Made by a program: the position numbers and the translations under genes. Positions 6,705-15,700 of a stretch of 29,251 bases of DNA are shown in pieces. Under the pieces are notes generated by a model, which worked only from the letters and a program-made list of their open reading frames with translations, searched no databases and had not been told where the DNA came from. Each line of letters begins with the position of its first letter. Position 1 is the first letter of the stretch. This DNA is from an uncultured Elusimicrobiales bacterium (GTDB lineage: Bacteria; Elusimicrobiota; Elusimicrobia; Elusimicrobiales; Elusimicrobiaceae), in assembly GCA_910576915.1 (NCBI GenBank), contig CAJTJT010000015.1, positions 1 to 29,251 on the forward strand, given 5' to 3'.

Positions 6705-7048
6705 GGGGGTGTAATAGATTCGACGGGTATCTGTTGCCGCCCGGGAGCAAGTGCCGGTTGGCCAGGCCGGCTAAAATAGGGCCACAAAAATAACTAACGA
6801 CAATCAAGTCGCTTGGGCTAACGCTTAGTCCCACCGCGCTTTTGGCGTCTTCCATGCGCTGAAAGACCGCGGTTATCACATGGAATGCTGCAAAGCGGGC
6901 GCGGTTCGTCCGGCTTTGCCTAAGACCAACGAACCAAACCGCAAACGTGCCGCTTCGCGCTTAGGTTGCGGTTAATTAAGCGAAGCTAAACTTGTAGCGC
7001 CTGGGAGGAAAGGATGTTCGGACGGGGGTGCGAATCCCCCCACCTCCA
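6705..7048 (+). ncRNA. ssrA: transfer-messenger RNA (tmRNA)
   Basis: The 5' end GGGGGTGTAATAGATTCGACGGG and the 3' end with T arm GGGGG-TGCGAAT-CCCCC and acceptor CACCTCC are diagnostic. GGGGGTG (6705-6711) pairs with CACCTCC (7041-7047). The total is about 344 bases, one-piece type. The tag frame follows GCCACAAAAATA and reads about TNDNQVAWANA before TAG at 6826-6828; the exact resume codon is uncertain. The tag ends in WANA rather than the common ALAA. CCA is not encoded. A T-rich tract (TTTTTTGTTTTT) starts just after the 3' end. Confidence 0.93.
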
Positions 7049-7091
7049 CTTTTTTGTTTTTATAAAAAAGTAGGGTATTCAAAAAAGATTT

Positions 7092-7121
7092 GTTACTTTT
7101 TCTCATTGCAGAAAAAGTAAC
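7092..7121. repeat. 12-bp inverted repeat after tmRNA
   Basis: GTTACTTTTTCT (7092-7103), loop CATTGC, AGAAAAAGTAAC (7110-7121). It is followed by CAAAAAGGC. GTTACTTTTT...AAAAAGTAACCAAAAAGGC is a frequently seen intergenic palindrome in unrelated bacteria. With the T-rich tract before it, it may help to end tmRNA transcription. Confidence 0.75.
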
Positions 7122-7146
7122 CAAAAAGGCTAGCCGATTACGGAGC

Positions 7147-7235
7147 ATAAAATAAAATTTTAAAGGACTGTCCGGCAACTCGTCCAAACAGCTCGAACAA
7201 ACCGGACATTTGTCATTCTTAAAATTTTATTTTAT
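7147..7235. repeat. long inverted repeat in the tmRNA-pgm intergenic region
   Basis: ATAAAATAAAATTTTAA (7147-7163) and its exact complement at 7219-7235 enclose a second inverted pair, TGTCCGG (7169-7175) and CCGGACA (7202-7208). It has no coding capacity and no visible target duplication. It could be a decayed MITE or a cruciform-forming site. Apart from this and the repeat at 7092, nothing is recognised between 7049 and 7385. Confidence 0.7.
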
Positions 7236-7385
7236 AAACGCTCCTAAATATCGGCGGTAAACTGCTGTTGAAGTCAATATGGCATAAACGGCCAGAAACC
7301 ACTGGCTAAAGGCGGCGATAGACGGCAGAAATATATTCGTACGGAAATTGAAAAACGGATTTACCTTACAAATCAGGGAGAGAGT

Positions 7386-8795
7386 ATGGCATCTGAAATT
7401 AAGTTCGGCACCGACGGTTGGAGAGGCGTAATCGCTTGGAATTTTACTTTTGAAAACGTCCGCCGCGTCGCACAGGCGCTGGCCGATTATATTAACGAAA
7501 ATGCTCCCAGCGACGAAAAAGGCAAAATGCCCAAAATCTTCGTCGGGTTTGACCGCCGCTTTATGTCCGACCTGTTCGCGGCCGATATCGCCAGCATTTT
7601 CCGCTCCAATAAAATCGACGTCACCCTGTCGGACCGGCCCGTCTCCACTCCTGTCGCCGCGTGTTTGAGTTTAAGCAAATTTTGGATGAGCATTATGGTC
7701 ACCGCCAGCCACAATCCGGCCAATTACAACGGCATTAAAATCAAATTGGCGGGCGGCTCGGCTTCCGCGCGCGTTACCAAAGAAGTGGAAGAACTTCTCG
7801 ACCAGAACTCCGTCCTCTTTTTGTACGGCCAAAAAGCGGAACAAAAAGACTGCTCCGACGTCTATTTTAAATACGTGGCTTCCCACGTGAATCTTAAAAA
7901 AATTAAAACCTTTAAAGGCAAAGTGGTGATGGACTATATGCACGGCGCCGCGGCCGGATATATGGAAAAATTCCTGTCCGAAAAACAGGTCATCGCGCTC
8001 CGGGCCGAACACGACCCCACTTTTGGCGGCGCGCAGCCCGAACCTGTAGAAAAGAACCTGTCCGTTTTAAAGAAAACGGTGGTGGAGAAAAAAGCCGCCC
8101 TGGGTGTGGCGTTCGACGGTGACGGCGACCGCGTGGCCCTGGTGGACGAAAAAGGAACCTATTTAACCCCGTGCGTCATCGCCGCGGTACTTTGCGATTA
8201 TTTAATTAAAAACAAAAAACTCAAAGGCAAAATCGTGCAAACGGTTTCCATGGGCTACCTGCTTAAACGTATCGCCCGCCAATATAATATGCTGTTTGAA
8301 GAAGTGGGCGTGGGTTTTAAACACGTGGCCGAACGCATGGCGCTGGAAGATGTGGCCTTCGGCGTGGAAGAATCCGGCGGATTTGCCTGGAAGGGCAACT
8401 TGCCCGACCGCGACGGTTTGACCGTAGCCTTGGCCTTCCTGGAAGTAATGGCCGTTACGGGCCAAAAAGCCAGCGAACTGTGCGCGGCGGTGGCGCAGGA
8501 ATACGGCGCGTCCGTTTATTTGCGCAAAGATTTGCCGCTTTCCAAACCGGCCGACAAAGCCGCGCTGACGGAAAAGCTTCGCAAAAAATTGCCCAAAAAA
8601 ATCAACGGGCGCAAAGTGGCGGAATTCTCCACGTTAGACGGCCTTAAAATTATTTTGGAAAACGACGAGTGGCTGCTCCTGCGTCCGTCCGGCACGGAGC
8701 CGCTTTTGCGTATTTACGCCGAAAGCGCGACCAAAAAAGACACGCTCGCCCTTTTGGAGTTTGGGGAAAAACTGACGGCCCCTTATTTGAAATAG
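7386..8795 (+). CDS. phosphoglucomutase/phosphomannomutase family protein
   Basis: This alpha-D-phosphohexomutase of 469 residues has all four signature loops. The catalytic phosphoserine is Ser108 in VTASHNPANYNGIKI, the Mg2+ loop is DGDGDR from residue 244, the sugar-binding loop is EESGGF near 328, and the phosphate-binding loop is RPSGTEP from 433. It interconverts hexose 1- and 6-phosphates for glycogen, LPS or cell-wall sugars; the exact sugar (Glc, Man or GlcN) cannot be set from these motifs. AGGGAGAGAG precedes the ATG closely. A receiver-domain gene follows after seven bases, so the two are probably co-transcribed. Confidence 0.93.
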   Translation: MASEIKFGTDGWRGVIAWNFTFENVRRVAQALADYINENAPSDEKGKMPKIFVGFDRRFMSDLFAADIASIFRSNKIDVTLSDRPVSTPVAACLSLSKFWMSIMVTASHNPANYNGIKIKLAGGSASARVTKEVEELLDQNSVLFLYGQKAEQKDCSDVYFKYVASHVNLKKIKTFKGKVVMDYMHGAAAGYMEKFLSEKQVIALRAEHDPTFGGAQPEPVEKNLSVLKKTVVEKKAALGVAFDGDGDRVALVDEKGTYLTPCVIAAVLCDYLIKNKKLKGKIVQTVSMGYLLKRIARQYNMLFEEVGVGFKHVAERMALEDVAFGVEESGGFAWKGNLPDRDGLTVALAFLEVMAVTGQKASELCAAVAQEYGASVYLRKDLPLSKPADKAALTEKLRKKLPKKINGRKVAEFSTLDGLKIILENDEWLLLRPSGTEPLLRIYAESATKKDTLALLEFGEKLTAPYLK

Positions 8796-8802
8796 GAAAT
8801 TT

Positions 8803-9165
8803 ATGATAAGAATTGCGCTGGTGGATGATTCCGTTATTTTGCGTTCGGCTATCCGCAACGTACTGGAGTCGTCCGGCTTTGAGGTGGCGTTTGAGGCCGG
8901 AGGTTCGGCCGAATTGCGCGCCAAAATGGAAGAAACCGGCGCGGACCTTATCCTGCTGGATATCTTCTTTCCGACGGAAAATGGGTTGGATATTTTGGCC
9001 GAAATCAAACGCAAATATCCGCGTGTAAAAGCCTTGATGGTAACCGGCCTCAGGCAGGATACCATTTTGGCCGAAGCCCAGCGGCTGGGGGCGGACGGCG
9101 TGTTATATAAGCCGTTTGATACCGATGAACTGCTGGCGGCCATCCGGCACGTATTCGGCCTGTAG
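8803..9165 (+). CDS. single-domain response regulator (CheY-like receiver)
   Basis: The 120-residue protein is a receiver domain only. It has the acidic pair D8/D9, phospho-acceptor D53 in LILLDIFFP, T81 in LMVTG and K103 in LYKPF. No output domain, histidine kinase or chemotaxis gene is present in the window. It begins eight bases after the phosphohexomutase stop with AGGAAA ahead of the ATG, so it is likely the second gene of that operon. Its partner kinase and target are unknown. Confidence 0.92.
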   Translation: MIRIALVDDSVILRSAIRNVLESSGFEVAFEAGGSAELRAKMEETGADLILLDIFFPTENGLDILAEIKRKYPRVKALMVTGLRQDTILAEAQRLGADGVLYKPFDTDELLAAIRHVFGL

Positions 9166-9182
9166 TCTGGTTTTAACATAAT

Positions 9183-9219
9183 AAAAACCCCGGGGCGAAA
9201 TGCTCCGGGGCTCTTTTTT
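9183..9219. terminator. bidirectional terminator, receiver gene / lptG
   Basis: AAAAACCCCGGGGC-GAAAT-GCTCCGGGGCTCTTTTTT forms a nine-base-pair stem with one mismatch. The A run on one side and the T run on the other allow termination on both strands of these convergent genes. Confidence 0.9.
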
Positions 9220-9235
9220 ATATAAAACGGACGGA

Positions 9236-10327
9236 TTACAGCCGCATCCACTTAAATTCGAAAAACACCACAACCGCAAAAAATAACACCGGCCCCCAGC
9301 CCGCCACAAACGGGTTGACGTATCCGTTTACACCGACGGCCGTGCACATGGAAATAAACGACCAAAACGCAAACGCGATTACCATGGACGCGATAATGTT
9401 TAAAATCTTGCTTTTCCGGCGCGAACTGATGGCAAACGGCATACCCAGCAGGCACATAATCACCGTAACGAACGGAGTGGCGAATTTGGATTGCCGGGTG
9501 GTTTCGGCGGAATAGAACGAAATGCCGGTTTGTTTATGGAAGTTGATGCGTTTGGTTAAATCGCGGATGCTCATCAGCTTTTCTTCCACCTGGCTGATGG
9601 ACATTTGATTAGGCCGGATGGAAATGGGCGCGTCTTTTAATTCGAAGCGTTCTTCGGAAGTGTTTGTCGGCCCCGTAAACGTGCGCAAAAGCCCGTTGGT
9701 AAACATCCAGCGGTTGGCTTCTTTGTTCCATACCATTTGTTCCGCCACAATTTGCTCGGCGATATCCCAGGCGTCGTTGTACGTGTCGAGCGACACTTTC
9801 GTCATGGTCCCGTTGCCCAGGTCCACCGCTTTTGCAAACAGCATTTGCGTGGGCGCTACTTTGATGATGACGTTAGGTTCCAGCGCCTGGTTGTAATTCG
9901 GGATAGGTTTTAAACGCGTATAAAAAACGGTGTCGGCTTTGGCAAGCAGCGGGGGGACGATAAATTCCTGCATGAGCATGGTCAGCCCGACTACGGTCAA
10001 AATACAGGCGATGACGGGTTTGAACAGCTGGCGGGGTGAGAATCCGCCCGCGATGCAGGCGGTCCATTCGCCGTTGGAAACCATTTCCGAAATGACGGAG
10101 ATGGAGCCCAGCAAACACGCCACGGGCATAATGGTGGTCAGCCAGTTGGGGAAAGTTAAAAGCGAATAGGTTAGTACGTCCCAAATGGTAGCCACGCCGT
10201 TGCTGAGGTTTTTCATTTTTTCAAACGTATCCCCCAGCATTACCAGGGCGGCAAACACGCCGAGGGCAAAACAGAACGGCCCCCAGAATTTTTTGGCGAT
10301 GTATTTGTAAATAAGCTGCGTGTGCAT
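9236..10327 (-). CDS. lptG: LPS export permease, LptF/LptG family (second gene)
   Basis: The 363-residue YjgP/YjgQ-family protein has three N-terminal membrane helices (near 15-35, 55-75, 95-115), a large periplasmic beta-jellyroll region (about 130-270) and three C-terminal helices. With its partner and the ATPase LptB it extracts lipopolysaccharide from the inner membrane and feeds the Lpt bridge. Its ATG overlaps the stop of the upstream gene in TAATG, indicating translational coupling. The pair is good evidence for a diderm envelope with LPS or a similar glycolipid. The lptF/lptG labels follow gene order and could be swapped. Confidence 0.88.
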   Translation of the reverse strand: MHTQLIYKYIAKKFWGPFCFALGVFAALVMLGDTFEKMKNLSNGVATIWDVLTYSLLTFPNWLTTIMPVACLLGSISVISEMVSNGEWTACIAGGFSPRQLFKPVIACILTVVGLTMLMQEFIVPPLLAKADTVFYTRLKPIPNYNQALEPNVIIKVAPTQMLFAKAVDLGNGTMTKVSLDTYNDAWDIAEQIVAEQMVWNKEANRWMFTNGLLRTFTGPTNTSEERFELKDAPISIRPNQMSISQVEEKLMSIRDLTKRINFHKQTGISFYSAETTRQSKFATPFVTVIMCLLGMPFAISSRRKSKILNIIASMVIAFAFWSFISMCTAVGVNGYVNPFVAGWGPVLFFAVVVFFEFKWMRL

Positions 10328-11421
10328 TAAATGTTAAGCCTCTTTTTCCACAGCCAGCGGGCCGCAAACAGCCCCACCACAACGGGCAGCCACGGGCTGG
10401 GGTACGCCAGTACCGGGTATTTTTTCCCTAACGAAAGCCCCAGCGTTAACAGTAAATAAAATCCGAAAATAATCACTACGCTAAACAGCATGCCCCAGCC
10501 TTTGTTGGTGCGTTTGCCGAACGAGAACCCGATCGGGCAGCTGAGAAACAGCATAATAACGGGCGACAGCGCCAGCACGTTGCGCATGCTGATGCCGGTG
10601 CGGTATTCGTTGGCGGTTTCTTCGTCCAGCGGGTCGTTTTTTAAGCGGCGGATAAGGCCGGTGGTGGTCAGTTCGCCCATGCGCAGGCGGCGGGCGCGTT
10701 CTTTTAAAAGCGAGATGCTCATGGTGTAATCTTCAAAATTGGCGGCGATGAAGGAGGTGGGGTCTTTGTCGTCCACGCGCTGCATTTGTCCGTCTTTAAG
10801 CTGCAGGCCGACGGCGGTATCGCTCAGAATCACTTTGCCGGAGTTGGCGTTTACTTTGGTGCTGAGCGCGCCTTCGTCGTTCTTTTTAATCAGGTGAATC
10901 AGCCCCGCCAGGTTGGTTTCCGGGTCCAGCTTTTCCAAATACAAATCCCATTCTCCCAAATTGATAAAAGTTTGCGGTTCCAGAGTAACTTTGGTGATTT
11001 TGCTGCGTGCCTGGTCGCGCAGTTCGCTGAAGCGTTTGTAGCTGTGCGGCGCGCCCCAGTTGCCGATAAAAACCAAGAGGGCGCTTAACGCCACCGCGCA
11101 CGCAAGCAGCGGGCGGATGATTTCTTTAAACGAAAATCCGGCCGCGCGCAGGGCAATCAGTTCCCCCTGTTCGCTCATGTTGGTAAGCGTAAGCAGAATG
11201 GCGATTTGGAACGACATCGGCGCGCTTAAGCAAAAAATGTCCGGCAGAATATGAAGCAAAGACGAAACAATCCACCCGAAGCTGGTGCCGTACGTCATGG
11301 CGAGGTCCAGCACGCGGATAAAGTAATTCATGAAGATAACAAACGTCAAAATACCCACCACTCCCGCGAAGAAAGTGATAAGGCTTTTGGCGATGTACCG
11401 GGTGAATATGCTTATATGCAT
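10327..11421 (-). CDS. lptF: LPS export permease, LptF/LptG family (first gene)
   Basis: The 364-residue protein has the same 3-helix, jellyroll, 3-helix plan as its neighbour. Family features include LLTLTNMSEQGELIALRAAG in the cytoplasmic loop near residue 90 and LALSPVIMLFLSCPIGFSFG near 290. It is the first gene of an lptF-lptG operon transcribed divergently from the protease gene at 11561. No ribosome-binding site is visible. TAAAAT lies exactly six bases before the ATG, which would fit a leaderless transcript. Confidence 0.88.
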   Translation of the reverse strand: MHISIFTRYIAKSLITFFAGVVGILTFVIFMNYFIRVLDLAMTYGTSFGWIVSSLLHILPDIFCLSAPMSFQIAILLTLTNMSEQGELIALRAAGFSFKEIIRPLLACAVALSALLVFIGNWGAPHSYKRFSELRDQARSKITKVTLEPQTFINLGEWDLYLEKLDPETNLAGLIHLIKKNDEGALSTKVNANSGKVILSDTAVGLQLKDGQMQRVDDKDPTSFIAANFEDYTMSISLLKERARRLRMGELTTTGLIRRLKNDPLDEETANEYRTGISMRNVLALSPVIMLFLSCPIGFSFGKRTNKGWGMLFSVVIIFGFYLLLTLGLSLGKKYPVLAYPSPWLPVVVGLFAARWLWKKRLNI

Positions 11422-11548
11422 GTTTTTATTTTACTAAAATATAGGCGTTCTCGGGCGAAAAAAATGCGCGGTTGTTTCGCAGAAAGGGGGCCTTTTGGGG
11501 AAGGGACGTCTGGGCCTTTTTGCCCTGGTAAACGGTACAGGGGCAAGG

Positions 11549-11554
11549 TATAAT
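11549..11554 (+). promoter_or_regulatory. -10 box six bases upstream of the protease start
   Basis: A perfect TATAAT ends six bases before the ATG at 11561, with no convincing -35 and no ribosome-binding site near the ATG. The expected transcription start would fall at or beside the start codon. Confidence 0.4.
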
Positions 11555-11560
11555 ATAAAT

Positions 11561-12640
11561 ATGAGGATTTGGTTTTTAAGTTTTTTATTGGTTTGCTTTT
11601 CGCTTCCGGCGTATGCCGGCCGCCCGGTGACGCCTGCGTCTTCTTTAACGCTGGTGCGCCGTGTGGAAGAGGGCATTTGGCGTAAATTATCCTCCTGGCG
11701 CCGCCGGGTGCCTTCCCGTCCCGCCGCCGTTCCGCGGCAAGTTCCTTTTTTAACGCCGTCCCGCCCGTTGGCCGCTTTGCAGCATTTCAGTGCGTCCAAA
11801 GCGGTTTTACCTTCGCTGGCCCTTCCGTTGGATTCGGAAGGATTCGCGCTGGGCAGCGGGTTTGTCATCCGTTCCGCATCCGGCCGGCTGTATGCGGTGT
11901 CGGCTTACCACGTGACGGGTTCCGCCGGCAAACGGGCCAGCGTGCGTTTGTTCCGCCCGGACGGGAGCGCGGTGGATTATACCGGGCTTACCGTGTCGGC
12001 CGGGGGGAGTTTTGGGGTGAACGCGCCGGATGTATCGTTAGTGGAATTGCCTGCTTCCGCCGCGCGTTTTGTGCGCCCGCTGGGGGTATCGGCCCATCCG
12101 CCGGAAGAGGGAAGTTTTCTTTTTATGTGGGGCCGCCCGTATGACGCGCCGGATTTTGAACTGGCCAAAGGATTGTCCGTGGAATCGGCCTACGGTATGA
12201 AAATTGCGTTAACCCGCACGGAAGACGTGGCGTATTTGGAAGGCATGTGCGGATCGCCGGTGCTGGACGAGGACGGCCTGGTGACGGGTATTTACGGCGG
12301 GCGCGGCGGAGGCGATGCGGAGTTATTCGCCATCGATGCGCGCAAATCGCTTTCCTGGCTGCTGAGAAATTATGAAAACGGAGTTTACGTTCCCTATACC
12401 TTTAGAGTGTTCGGCTATCCGGCGCTTGAGTTGGAGGAGGGGGAAAGCGTCGGTTCCATTACCCATAAAACGCCGGACGGTTCCATGTTGGAAAAAATCG
12501 ATTTCCCCACCTACCGGGAAGCGTTGGACGCGGCCCGGCTGGAAAACGCGTTTGTGGATTTGCGCTCCGGGGACGTGATTGAATTTGAGGTCCACCGCGG
12601 CCGCGTTTTTTCGCGTTTTGCTTTTTTTAGAGTGCCCTGA
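11561..12640 (+). CDS. secreted chymotrypsin-fold protease with Cys nucleophile
   Basis: This 359-residue protein has a signal peptide (residues 1-19, AYA|G) and a trypsin-like domain about 95-260. His117 is in YAVSAYHV, Asp157 in NAPDVSLVEL, and the nucleophile motif is GMCGSPV with Cys230. It thus aligns with the GMSGSP/GNSGGP of serine proteases but carries Cys, as in viral 3C-like enzymes. Residues 20-90 are basic and proline-rich, possibly a pro-region; 260-359 match nothing I recognise. The ATG at 11561 is preferred over an earlier in-frame ATG (11495) because the signal peptide begins here. It ends at a terminator before the SprA-like gene. Substrate unknown. Confidence 0.7.
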   Translation: MRIWFLSFLLVCFSLPAYAGRPVTPASSLTLVRRVEEGIWRKLSSWRRRVPSRPAAVPRQVPFLTPSRPLAALQHFSASKAVLPSLALPLDSEGFALGSGFVIRSASGRLYAVSAYHVTGSAGKRASVRLFRPDGSAVDYTGLTVSAGGSFGVNAPDVSLVELPASAARFVRPLGVSAHPPEEGSFLFMWGRPYDAPDFELAKGLSVESAYGMKIALTRTEDVAYLEGMCGSPVLDEDGLVTGIYGGRGGGDAELFAIDARKSLSWLLRNYENGVYVPYTFRVFGYPALELEEGESVGSITHKTPDGSMLEKIDFPTYREALDAARLENAFVDLRSGDVIEFEVHRGRVFSRFAFFRVP

Positions 12641-12665
12641 ATAAGGTTCCGAAAAATTTGGGAAA

Positions 12666-12693
12666 GGAGGCCCTTCTCCGGGCCTCCTTTTTT
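12666..12693 (+). terminator. intrinsic terminator after the protease gene
   Basis: GGAGGCCC-TTCTCC-GGGCCTCC followed by TTTTTT lies 26 bases after the stop codon. It separates the protease transcript from the SprA-like gene. Confidence 0.93.
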
Positions 12694-12772
12694 GTATGGG
12701 GAAAATGTATTTTTACCGTTATACAAGGGGGTAAATATTATAGAATGAAATAATGAGGTATTTTTTCCCCCT

Positions 12773-15700
12773 ATGAAAATACTGCGGCTGCCTGTTGCCC
12801 TGCTTTTGGTCCTCCAGTTTGTTTTCGCTCCCCCGGCGGGCGCGGAAACGCTGCCGTACAGCCTGGTGGATAAAGAGCAGTATTCTATTTTTCAGGAAGA
12901 ACAGGCCGCCAAACGGGAAGAAGAACTCGCCCTGGAAGACCCGCCGGACGACGCCGACCTTTTGCGCTATACCAACGAATTTTGGCGCCAGGCCGTTACG
13001 GCCGTGGAAGGGGCGTACCGCCTGGATAAAGAGCCGGAACCCATCCCCGACCTTACCCTTTTAAACCCTACGCTTTCCCTGCCGTTATACGGCACCAGCA
13101 TCGCGCTGACGGGCCGTTATGTGCTGGGTTTTAAACTGGCCGCCAAACGGTATAAAGAAGACCCGAACAACGATATTGAAGACCGCAACGAAAGTTCCAT
13201 GGAAATGAACCAGGAACTGCAGCTTAAAATGCAGGGTAAAATTATGGACCGCATATTCGTGGATATCGATTACGACGACCAGCGCGAAGAGGAAAAAACC
13301 ATCTCCGTCGCCTACCGCGGCAAACCCGGGGAACTGGTGCAGCTTGCCGAATTCGGGGATTTGGATTTGTCTTTGCCGCAGACGGAATTTATCGCCTACC
13401 AAAAACAGCTGTTCGGTGCCAAAATGCACCTGCAGCATAAAAACGCCAACCTGTATTTAATCGGTTCGCAGACGAAGGGTTCCAGCAAGCAAAAGCAATT
13501 CGTGGGGAGCAGCGTGTCGGAAATTGTCACGCTGGCGGATACGGGCTACATCCGCCGCACGTATTACGATTTAACATTCGGCGGCAACATTCACCCGTCG
13601 GACAGTGTGGACGCTTACGACGCGTGGCGCGCGGCCGTGGGCAACATTTCACCCGGTTCGGAAGAAATTTATCTGGACAGCAACACCACGTCTTCCGATT
13701 ACGTTCCCATAACCAAAGACGCCACCGACTACCTGGGCACCGACCGTTATTCCACCCAGTGGCAGCTGCTTACCCGCGGTGTGGACTATACGGTGGATTA
13801 CTCGCGCGGCATTATTACGTTTAAACGGTCCATTTCGGCCGAGAGCGTCATCGCCGTGGACTACCGCAACTCGCGCGGCGAGTGGCTCAGCTCCACGGGC
13901 GCCACGCCGAACACCATCAAACTGATTAAAACGGAAAACGATAAAGCCTGGGGCAGCAACGCGGACGAAAGCGCCAGCAAGCTGGAAATCAAAACGTTTT
14001 ACAACATCGGCGCGCAGAAAATCACGCAGGACAACGGCAAAGGCAATTTCATCCTGCGCCTGATGGACGCCAACGGGCAGGAAGTGGGGCCGTCCGCCTC
14101 GCCGCGGCAGGTGTATCCGGCTACGATTGAAGTGGATTTTAACACCGGTATTTTTGAACTGCAAAGCCGCATGACCGACGATTTGGGGCTGTATAACGTA
14201 ACGCCTGTTTCGTCGCGCAACCGCACGTTCCAAATTCAGTATGAGTCCACGGTTAAAACGTATTTTATCGAGTCGGACATCGTCGTCCAGTCCGAAAGCG
14301 TCAAACTAAACGGCCGCGAACTCGTGCGCAATAACGATTATTATATCGACTACACCTCCGGCTTTATCACGTTCTACAAAGGCGACGAAATTACCGAAAA
14401 CTCCGTGATCGACATTACGTACGATACGACCACCGGCTCCAGCTCCAACAACTCCGTTTTGGGCGGCCGCCTGGATTATAAACTGTTTGATAAAATCGTC
14501 ATGGGCGCCACCGTCCTGCAGGAAAGCAGCGACAAGCCTTCCACCGTTCCGCAGGTGGGTTCGTACGCCAAAGAACTGCTGGTGTACGGGGCCGACGTGA
14601 ACGGGAAGGACATTAAACTGGCTGAGCCGCTGTCGGTGGACTTCAGCGCGGAAGTGGCCAAAAGTAAAAAGAACCAAAACCTGTTCGGCTATGCGATGGT
14701 GGACAGCATGAACGAAACGAACGAACAGGTGTCCGGCTCGCGCATTTTCAGGGACTGGATCATCGCTTCCAACCCGAACAGCAAACCCTCCTTTTTAAAC
14801 TCCATCCATTGGGACACGCAGGACCTGCCGTCGCTGGAAATCAACCCGAACTCCATCGCCAATTACAACGACAAACAGCAAGTGCTTATCTTGAATTACG
14901 ACTTTTCCCAAGGCGTTAATTTCGACGGCCGCGACGAAGTTTCCATCGTCTACCCGTTAAGCGAAAGCGGTATCGACCTGTCGGACAAGACCTCTTTCGA
15001 ACTGACTATGCTCGGCGAAGAAGGCGGCCCGCAGGTAAACTTTACGTTTGGTAACATTTCGGAATATTCCGACAGTTCTTTAGGTATGGATACCCAGTGC
15101 GGCACGGGCGTGCCGAAAACGGAAGACGTCGACTGCCGCAACAGCCTGGCCCCGAACGAAGACATCGGCTGGCTGTTCACCAACCCGGACGGCACGGAAG
15201 AACGCTATAACCCGTTTGTAAACAACGTGTATAACCCCGAAACCCAGCCGAACGGACGCATTGATACGCAGGATTTGAACGGCAACGGCAAGTACGACGC
15301 GGAGGATATCCCGCGCGAAGGTAACTTCGGGTTTGCCGACCCCTTGCTGCGCGACATTGACGGCCTTACCTCGGCCAACGGGTATACGGCGGACAATACC
15401 TCCTGGAGAACCTACACCGCCCCGCTGCTGATTCAGGATAAATCCCAGTGGACGGCGGTGCGCCATTTGCGTATTACGCTTAAAAAAGGCCAAAAGATGC
15501 GCGGGCAGATTAAAATTGCCAACGTGTCTTTGTCCGGCACCGCGTGGAACGTGCAGGACGGCGTGGACCCGGACGAATTTGCCGTGGCCGGCATCAACAA
15601 CGTGGATAACTCCAATTACGAACCTATTTTTGCCGACCGCTCCGGCGACGGCCTGCGCGTATTTAATTATCTGTACGGTTCGGTGGAAAATTTCAGAGAA

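Noticed and set aside
7147..7235. Inverted repeat considered as an insertion sequence
   Set aside because: Interior is under 60 bases with no transposase fragment and no visible target-site duplication.
8803..9165. Receiver gene as part of a chemotaxis or two-component system
   Set aside because: No kinase, CheA, CheW or output-domain gene is in the window; only an orphan receiver can be supported.
11495..11560. Longer protease start at the upstream in-frame ATG
   Set aside because: It would put 22 residues before a clean signal peptide, with no ribosome-binding site, and overlap the likely promoter.
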